This document shows, piece by piece, positions 54,987-60,530 of a stretch of DNA of 60,530 bases. The stretch covers positions 1 through 60,530 of the forward strand of contig NZ_JAJDNQ010000113.1 in assembly GCF_022340605.1 (NCBI RefSeq), written 5' to 3'. The notes under the pieces were generated by a model. The model made no database searches, had not been told where the DNA came from, and worked only from the letters and a program-made list of their open reading frames with translations. The position numbers and the translations under genes were made by a program. How positions within the stretch are numbered: position 1 is the first letter of the stretch; the number at the start of each line of letters is the position of its first letter. Source of the stretch: Thiohalocapsa sp. (lineage in GTDB: Bacteria > Pseudomonadota > Gammaproteobacteria > Chromatiales > Chromatiaceae).

Positions 54987-55865
54987 ATGATGTCCGACTC
55001 CCCTTTCGACCTCGCCGCCAACACCGCCTATCTTCAGTGGCGCGAGCGCAAGCTCGCCGAGGCGCCGACCCGCCTCGACGACCTGGTGGTCGAGATCGAC
55101 GACCCGCGCACGCTGGCGCCCGCGGAGCACGCGGCCATCCTGGAGCGCTGCCGGCGCGCCAACATGGCCATCTACGTCGGCAAGACCGGCACTGATCCGG
55201 ACAAAGACATCCCGACCCGGCTCGGCGCCGCCTTCGGGCTGCACCGGCTTGACCATAACCGCGGCGCCGACGACGACGCCATCACGTCGCTGACGGTGCA
55301 GACCGACGCCCGCCACCGCGAATACATTCCCTACTCCAATCGGCCCATCGACTGGCACACCGACGGCTACTACAACGCCCCGGAGCAGCGCATCGACGGC
55401 CTGCTCTTGCACTGCGTCCACCCCGCAGCAGAGGGCGGCGCCAACGACCTGCTGGACCACGAGATCGCCTATATCCTGGTGCGCGACCAGTCGCCGGACT
55501 ACATCCGCGCGCTGATGCACCCGGAGTGCATGACCATCCCGGCAAGCTACGTCGACGGCGAGCAGGTGCGGCCCGACCGCACGGGGCCGGTCTTCTCGGT
55601 GCGCCCCGATGGCCAACTGCACATGCGCTTCACCAACCGGGCGCGCAACATCGTCTGGCGCGACGACCCGCTCACCGTTGAGGCCGTCGCCTGGCTCAAG
55701 GACGTGCTGCACCGCGACACGCCCTGGCACCTCCACGGCCGCCTGGAATCCGGCTGGGGCCTGGTCAGCAACAACGTGCTGCACACCCGCACTGGCTTCA
55801 CCGACGACGCCGTGCCCCGGCTGCTGTACCGCGCGCGCTATTACGACCGCATCAGCGGGACTTGA
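54987..55865 (+). CDS. TauD/TfdA-family 2-oxoglutarate/Fe(II)-dependent dioxygenase
   Basis: The 292-residue product carries the iron-binding facial triad of this family: IDWHTDGYYN (His-x-Asp, about residue 124) and the distal His in SNNVLHTRTGF near residue 270, followed by RLLYRARYYDR with the 2-oxoglutarate-binding Arg. The fold is the jelly roll of taurine dioxygenase-like enzymes; the substrate is unknown. Two adjacent ATGs (54987, 54990) are possible starts; the open frame goes further up but without family similarity. Confidence 0.9.
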   Translation: MMSDSPFDLAANTAYLQWRERKLAEAPTRLDDLVVEIDDPRTLAPAEHAAILERCRRANMAIYVGKTGTDPDKDIPTRLGAAFGLHRLDHNRGADDDAITSLTVQTDARHREYIPYSNRPIDWHTDGYYNAPEQRIDGLLLHCVHPAAEGGANDLLDHEIAYILVRDQSPDYIRALMHPECMTIPASYVDGEQVRPDRTGPVFSVRPDGQLHMRFTNRARNIVWRDDPLTVEAVAWLKDVLHRDTPWHLHGRLESGWGLVSNNVLHTRTGFTDDAVPRLLYRARYYDRISGT

Positions 55866-56427
55866 CTAAGCACCTCGCAAGTACAGTCAGCACTGCACAG
55901 CACGGCCACCCCACAGGGACTGGAATGTTGTCACGGCGAAATACACGAAACACCCGAAAAGGCGCGGATTCATCACCAGCCCCGCCCCCTACCTCGGCCC
56001 TTTCGCGCTTTTTGCGTGTTTCGTAGTTCCTCTTCAGCGGCCGTGCAGCCGTACGCGCGACCGACACAACTTTCGCCGCGTTCCGTAAGGTAAGGCCGCC
56101 GCGTCCCTCCTCGCGAAGCGCCGCGTCCGGACAGGAATCCGTCGTCGGGGCGGACCGGGGAACGAAGCCCGGCGGGGTGCATATCGTCACCGCCTGATTG
56201 TCGGGCCTCCTTCGCCGGCCCGACCAACAGCGGCGCGCTTTGGATGGCGGCGAGCGCGGTGAGCATGCCTCGTCCGTCTGAGGCAACGCCTCCCTAGACC
56301 CTGCGCACATGCATCGTGTTCGCACGCGGGCGTATCATCCGCAGATCTGGAGTCTTGGGACTTCCCGGATTCTCCGGCGAGGGCTTCTTGCCTCCACAGA
56401 CGGTGTAAGCCCCCGAGCAGGTAGACG
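55866..56427. other. Intergenic region with an imperfect inverted repeat
   Basis: These 562 bases hold no gene I can support. At 55943-55966 and 56004-56026 lie two arms of an imperfect inverted repeat (ACGAAACAC...AAAAGGCGCG and its near complement), separated by about 37 bases. The arms are notably AT-richer than the surroundings. This looks like a dispersed intergenic palindrome and might also terminate the dioxygenase transcript. The right end contains AGCAGG as ribosome binding site for the next gene. Confidence 0.55.
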
Positions 56428-59400
56428 ATGAGTAAATTGCGCGAGCCGGGTGTGGCCGGCGCCGACGCACAGGTCAAGGTCGCCTTGATCATCGGCTCGG
56501 GGGGCGCGCCGGCGGACCTCACGGCGTTCCTGCGCGCCCTGGCGACGGACTGCGGTATCGCCTGGGTGCTGATGCCGGGCCTGGTTCCGGGGCAGGAGGG
56601 CGCATTGCCGGAACTGCCGGGCGAATGCGGCGCGATGCCGATCACCGCCGCCGACGATGGCCTGTCTCTGGCCGCCGACCATGTCCACATCGTGCTGCCA
56701 AGGCAATCGCTGCGCCTCGAGCCCGCGGGCCTGCGACTCGTCCACGCCGCGGATGTCGCCGGTGCGAAGCGGCCCATCGACGCCTTCTGCGCCGGCCTGG
56801 CGGCGCTGGGGCCGCGCGCCGCCGTGGCACTGCTGTCCGAGCGTCTCGACGACGGCAGTGCCGGTGCCGCGATCCTGCGTCAGGCCGGTGCCCTGGTGCT
56901 GGCACTGTCCCGCGACGGCACCAGCGCCCCCGGCGATGGCGAGCTCGGGCGCTCTGCCGCCGCCATCGCCACCACCCTGTGCGCCTGGGGCCGCGGACTG
57001 GCACCGGAGGCCGCGGCCGCGGCGCTCGGAGAAGATGACCGCGCGATGCGGGCGATCCTCGACCTAGTGCGCGAGCACGGCGGCAAAGACCTGAGTGGCT
57101 ACAAGCCCAGCACCCTGCGCCGGCGCATCGCGCGTCGGGCCGGCCTGACGGGTGCGGCGGACCTGGACGATTATCTCGACACCCTGCGGCAGGACCGCCT
57201 GGAGCGGGACCGGCTGGCCCAAGACCTGCTGATCAGCGTCACCGCCTTCTTCCGCGAGCCGGAGGCGTTCGAGGTGCTGGCCGATGCGGTGATCCCGCGG
57301 CTGTTCGAGGGCAAGGGGCCGGACGAGGCCGTACGGGTGTGGGTGGCCGGCTGCGCCACCGGCGAGGAGGCCTACTCGATCACCGTGCTCCTGCTGGAAT
57401 GGCTGGAGGCCCATCCCGGGGCGGCGCGGATACAGGTGTTCGCCACCGACGTGGATGACGCCGCCCTGGATGCCGCCCGCTCGGGCCGCTACGCCGAGGC
57501 CGCCATGGACGGCGTCTCGGAGGCTCGCCGGCAGCGCTTCTTTACCCGCGAGCTGGACGCCTGGCGGGTCACCAAACAGGTCCGCGAGGCCATCGTGTTC
57601 GCCTCGCACAACCTGGTCAGCGACCCACCGTTCTCGCGCCTGGACCTGGCGGTGTGCCGCAACCTGCTGATCTATCTTAACACCGAGACCCAGCAGCGGG
57701 TGCTGCGGCTGTTCCGCTTCGTACTTCAGCCGGAGCGCTACCTGTTCCTGGGCAGCACCGAGAGCCTGGGTGCACTGGCCGGGTGTTTTGCGCCCGTGTC
57801 CACGCCCTGGCGCATCTTCCGCCACACCGGCGGCGACGCGGACCAGCCGCCGCCGTTGCCCGGTACCGCCGTACTGGCCGGCTTGCGTCCGGCGGGCAGC
57901 GGGGAAGCCCTGCCCTGGGTGGGCAGCCTGACCGGACAGGCCCGCACCTGTCAGCAGTTGCTGAAGCGCCACGGCCCCACGCAGCTGCTGGTCGATGATC
58001 ACTTGCAAATCCTGTACGTCTCCGGCGACCCCGGCCCGTATCTGACCGTCCCCACGGGCGAGCCGTCCCGGGACCTGTTCAGAACCATCGCCCCGTCACT
58101 TGGGGCAAGCCTGCGCGCGGCCATCAACCGCGCTCGGCGCGATGGGCAGCGCTGCGCGGTGAGTGCCGTGCGCCCCGGCGACGGCGCGGCGGCGGCGGGC
58201 GTGCGCATCGAGGTGGCGCCCGTGGTCGAGGCGGGCCAGCCGCGGCTGCTGCTCATCTGCTTCAGCCCGGCGGCGGCGTCCGAGGTCACGCTGCCGCAGG
58301 CCGGGGCGGGCGGTGAGGACTGGGTGCTGCGGCAGTTGGAACAGGAGCTGGACGCTACCCGCGAAGACCTTCAGCGCACCATCGAGCAGGCCCGTGCCAG
58401 CCGCGAGGATATGACCGCGGCCAATGAGGAAGTCACGGCCATGAACGAGGAGCTCCAGTCCGCCAACGAGGAACTGGAGAGCTCCAAGGAAGAGCTGCAA
58501 TCGCTCAACGAGGAGCTGGTCACCGCCAACGCCGGACTGGACGCAAAGGTGGCCGAGGCCGACACGCTGAACACCGACCTCAACAACCTGCTGCTGAGCG
58601 CCGAAACCGCCACGCTGCTGCTGGACGAAGCCTTGTGCATTCACCGCTACACCCCCGCCTGCGCCCAGCTCCTGCGGGTGATCCCATCGGACGTCGGCCG
58701 CCCGGTGAGCGACTTGGCGGGGGCGGTGGACGACCCGAGCCTGGCCCGGGACTGCGCCGAGATGTTGCGGGGCAGCCGCGTGGCGGACGTGGAAATCCGC
58801 GACCAGGCCGGGCGCTGGTACCTGCGCCGCATCCGCCCCTACCGCCACGACGGCACCGGCATCCCCGGCTTGGTCGTCAACTTTCCGGACATCACCGGCC
58901 TGAAGGAGGCGGAGACCGAGCTGCGCCAGGCCAAGGAGGCGGCCGAGGCAGCGGCGAAGGCCAAGGGCAAGTTCCTGGCGCACATGAGCCATGAGATCCG
59001 CACGCCGATGAACGGCATCCTGGGGCTTGCCGAGCTGGCGCTGCACCGGCCGCTGGAGCCGCTGGCCCGGGATTACCTGGAGAAGCTGTACCGCTCGGGC
59101 CGCAGCCTGCTCGGCATCCTCAACGACATCCTCGACCAGAGCGGTATCGAGGCCGGGCAGCCGCATCTGCGGTACGCACCCTTCGATGTCGAGGAGCTGC
59201 TCGGCGCCTTGCGGGACCTGTTCGGCGAGCTGGCCGTGCAGAAGGATCTCGAGCTGCGCGTGACCGCGGCGGACGGCGTACCGCGCCACCTGCTCGGCGA
59301 TGCCCTGCGCTTGCGCCAGGTGCTCGCCAACCTGCTGGGCAACGCGCTCAAGTTCACCGAGCGCGGCGAGGTTCGGCTCACCGTCACCTGCCTCGGGGTG

Positions 59401-60530
59401 CAGGACTCGGTGGCGCGGCTGCGCTGGGCGGTGACCGACACCGGACCGGGCATCGACGAGGGCACCCGCGCCCGGCTGTTCGCGCCCTTCAGCCAGGGCG
59501 ATCAGTCCATTTCCCGGCGCCACGGCGGCACCGGCCTCGGGCTCAGCATCAGCCGCGGGCTGGTGGAGATGATGGGCGGACTGCTGACGGTGGAGAGCAC
59601 GCCCGGGGCCGGCAGCACCTTTGTCGTGGAGCTGCCGCTCGCGGTGGCGACTGCGCCATCGCTGCCTGCGACGCCGCCCGAACCCGTGGACCTGCACGGG
59701 ATGCGGGTGCTGGTGGCGGAAGACCACCCCCTCAACCGCCAGGTGCTCACCGACATGCTCGCCCTGCTGGGCGTGGATGCGACCCTGGTGACCACCGGGC
59801 GGGAGGCGCTCGACGCCCTGGAGCGGGGCACCTTCGACGCGGTGCTGATGGACATCCAGATGCCCGAAATGGACGGCCTGAGCGCCACCAGGCGCCTGCG
59901 CAGGCATCCCGCCTGGGGACAACTGCCGGTGATCGTCATCACCGCCGGGGTGACCGAGGCGGAGCGCGCGCGGGTTGCCGCCGTCGGCGCCAACGCCCTG
60001 CTGGCCAAGCCGGTGAGCCTGGAGACCCTGGCGGACACCCTGCGGCGCTGGCTGCCCGCGCGCTCGGCGCAGCCGGCCGAGCCGCAGGACGCGACCCGTT
60101 CGCAGGCGCTCATGCCGGTCGCCGAGGCGACGGGTGCGAGCCCGGCTGTGGGCCCGGATGCGCTGCCCACCCTGATCGGCTTCGATTCGGAGCGCCTGCA
60201 CATGGTCCTGAGGCAACAAAACACGGCGGACTTCGTGCGCCTGTTTGCCGACTCGATCCGCCAGGACGTGGACGCCGCCGCCCGCGCCCTCGACGTCGGC
60301 GATGTGGCCGCAGCCCGCAGCGCGCTGCATGGCATGCGGGGTGCGTGCGCCTTTGTCGGCGCCGTGGCGCTCCAGGACAGCGCCCGCCGCCTCTCCGATG
60401 CCCTGAAGCAAGGGAAGCGCACCGATGCGCCGCTGGCGGCCCTGCGCCAGGCCTACCGCGACGCAGTGGTGCAGGTCGAGTCGCTGCTGCGGCCGGCGCC
60501 GGGTGGCGATGGCGATGGCGATGGCGATGG
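56428..60530 (+). CDS. CheB-like/CheR/PAS/hybrid histidine kinase with receiver and Hpt (3' end beyond window)
   Basis: At least 1367 residues. Residues 15-165 resemble a CheB methylesterase but are degenerate: the His motif is lost ([10 protein letters not shown] in place of VxQH), though LDDGSAGAA remains. Residues 200-470 are a CheR methyltransferase ([45 protein letters not shown]). A long coiled coil (about 630-725, [14 protein letters not shown]) and a PAS domain follow. The kinase core has [12 protein letters not shown] (phospho-His855), then [13 protein letters not shown] and [10 protein letters not shown] receiver ([26 protein letters not shown]) and an Hpt domain ([14 protein letters not shown]) end the readable part. 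It probably senses through chemoreceptor-like partners and feeds an unknown regulator. No stop is reached before the window ends. Confidence 0.9.
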   Translation, partial: MSKLREPGVAGADAQVKVALIIGSGGAPADLTAFLRALATDCGIAWVLMPGLVPGQEGALPELPGECGAMPITAADDGLSLAADHVHIVLPRQSLRLEPAGLRLVHAADVAGAKRPIDAFCAGLAALGPRAAVALLSERLDDGSAGAAILRQAGALVLALSRDGTSAPGDGELGRSAAAIATTLCAWGRGLAPEAAAAALGEDDRAMRAILDLVREHGGKDLSGYKPSTLRRRIARRAGLTGAADLDDYLDTLRQDRLERDRLAQDLLISVTAFFREPEAFEVLADAVIPRLFEGKGPDEAVRVWVAGCATGEEAYSITVLLLEWLEAHPGAARIQVFATDVDDAALDAARSGRYAEAAMDGVSEARRQRFFTRELDAWRVTKQVREAIVFASHNLVSDPPFSRLDLAVCRNLLIYLNTETQQRVLRLFRFVLQPERYLFLGSTESLGALAGCFAPVSTPWRIFRHTGGDADQPPPLPGTAVLAGLRPAGSGEALPWVGSLTGQARTCQQLLKRHGPTQLLVDDHLQILYVSGDPGPYLTVPTGEPSRDLFRTIAPSLGASLRAAINRARRDGQRCAVSAVRPGDGAAAAGVRIEVAPVVEAGQPRLLLICFSPAAASEVTLPQAGAGGEDWVLRQLEQELDATREDLQRTIEQARASREDMTAANEEVTAMNEELQSANEELESSKEELQSLNEELVTANAGLDAKVAEADTLNTDLNNLLLSAETATLLLDEALCIHRYTPACAQLLRVIPSDVGRPVSDLAGAVDDPSLARDCAEMLRGSRVADVEIRDQAGRWYLRRIRPYRHDGTGIPGLVVNFPDITGLKEAETELRQAKEAAEAAAKAKGKFLAHMSHEIRTPMNGILGLAELALHRPLEPLARDYLEKLYRSGRSLLGILNDILDQSGIEAGQPHLRYAPFDVEELLGALRDLFGELAVQKDLELRVTAADGVPRHLLGDALRLRQVLANLLGNALKFTERGEVRLTVTCLGVQDSVARLRWAVTDTGPGIDEGTRARLFAPFSQGDQSISRRHGGTGLGLSISRGLVEMMGGLLTVESTPGAGSTFVVELPLAVATAPSLPATPPEPVDLHGMRVLVAEDHPLNRQVLTDMLALLGVDATLVTTGREALDALERGTFDAVLMDIQMPEMDGLSATRRLRRHPAWGQLPVIVITAGVTEAERARVAAVGANALLAKPVSLETLADTLRRWLPARSAQPAEPQDATRSQALMPVAEATGASPAVGPDALPTLIGFDSERLHMVLRQQNTADFVRLFADSIRQDVDAAARALDVGDVAAARSALHGMRGACAFVGAVALQDSARRLSDALKQGKRTDAPLAALRQAYRDAVVQVESLLRPAPGGDGDGDGD
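60505..60528. repeat. GGCGAT hexanucleotide repeat at the window end
   Basis: Four copies of GGCGAT code for Gly-Asp repeats at the C-terminal side of the hybrid kinase. The tract reaches the window edge, so its true copy number is unknown. Confidence 0.85.

Overview
This is a GC-rich window (roughly 70 % G+C by eye) from a gammaproteobacterium. The leuS-lptE-holA order, REP elements with a remnant of a REP-associated transposase, a truncated Rpn-type nuclease and a DUF29 gene suggest Chromatiales (purple sulfur bacteria such as Thiocapsa or Thiohalocapsa). That placement is inference from gene content. I saw no rRNA, tRNA or CRISPR array.

Layout. 1-5.1 kb: edge of an antitoxin-like gene, REP elements, an Rpn fragment, then housekeeping leuS-lptE-holA (minus). 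5.3-9.7 kb: a membrane protein joining a catalytically dead caspase-like domain to a periplasmic FGE-sulfatase fold, an L,D-transpeptidase and two small hypothetical genes. 10.0-20.4 kb: first half of a type VI secretion system (T6SS), tagH(FHA)-tssJ-tssK-tssL-tssM-tagF-pppA, tightly coupled. 20.5-31.6 kb: accessory island (lipoprotein hydrolase, FMN reductase, broken extradiol dioxygenase, LysR regulator, aldo/keto reductase, Sel1-repeat lipoprotein, a Ser/Thr kinase fused to an FGE domain, a Cys-rich protein, a methyltransferase). 31.8-46.3 kb: second T6SS half, DUF6931-like gene and vgrG on the minus strand, divergent from tssA-tssB-tssC-hcp-tagJ-tssE-tssF-tssG-clpV. 46.3-48.7 kb: a small graveyard bounded by REP copies in opposite orientation: YefM-YoeB toxin-antitoxin, group II intron RT fragment, DUF29 gene, decayed REP transposase. 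48.8-60.5 kb: MFS transporter, damaged signalling genes (GGDEF protein, histidine kinase, response regulator), COG4705-like membrane protein, PepSY protein, damaged NYN-type gene, 2OG-Fe(II) dioxygenase and a very large CheB/CheR/histidine-kinase hybrid running off the end.

How the genes work together. The T6SS has a complete baseplate, sheath, tube, membrane complex and recycling ATPase. It also has the threonine-phosphorylation switch known from Pseudomonas H1-T6SS: FHA protein TagH, phosphatase PppA, repressor TagF and a PpkA-like kinase. In Pseudomonas the kinase is helped by the separate periplasmic FGE-fold protein TagR. Here kinase and FGE fold are one polypeptide. A second protein with the same topology carries a dead caspase in place of the kinase. 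No PAAR protein or recognisable toxin lies in the window, so effectors are probably encoded elsewhere.

An unusual pattern is that several genes keep both ends but seem to lack their middle: the dioxygenase near 22.9 kb, the GGDEF protein's second PAS domain, the response-regulator receiver domain (phospho-acceptor Asp lost) and the NYN-type protein. In addition a GGDEF gene and a histidine-kinase gene are fused tail to tail. Whether this is genome decay or an assembly problem can be settled by read mapping.
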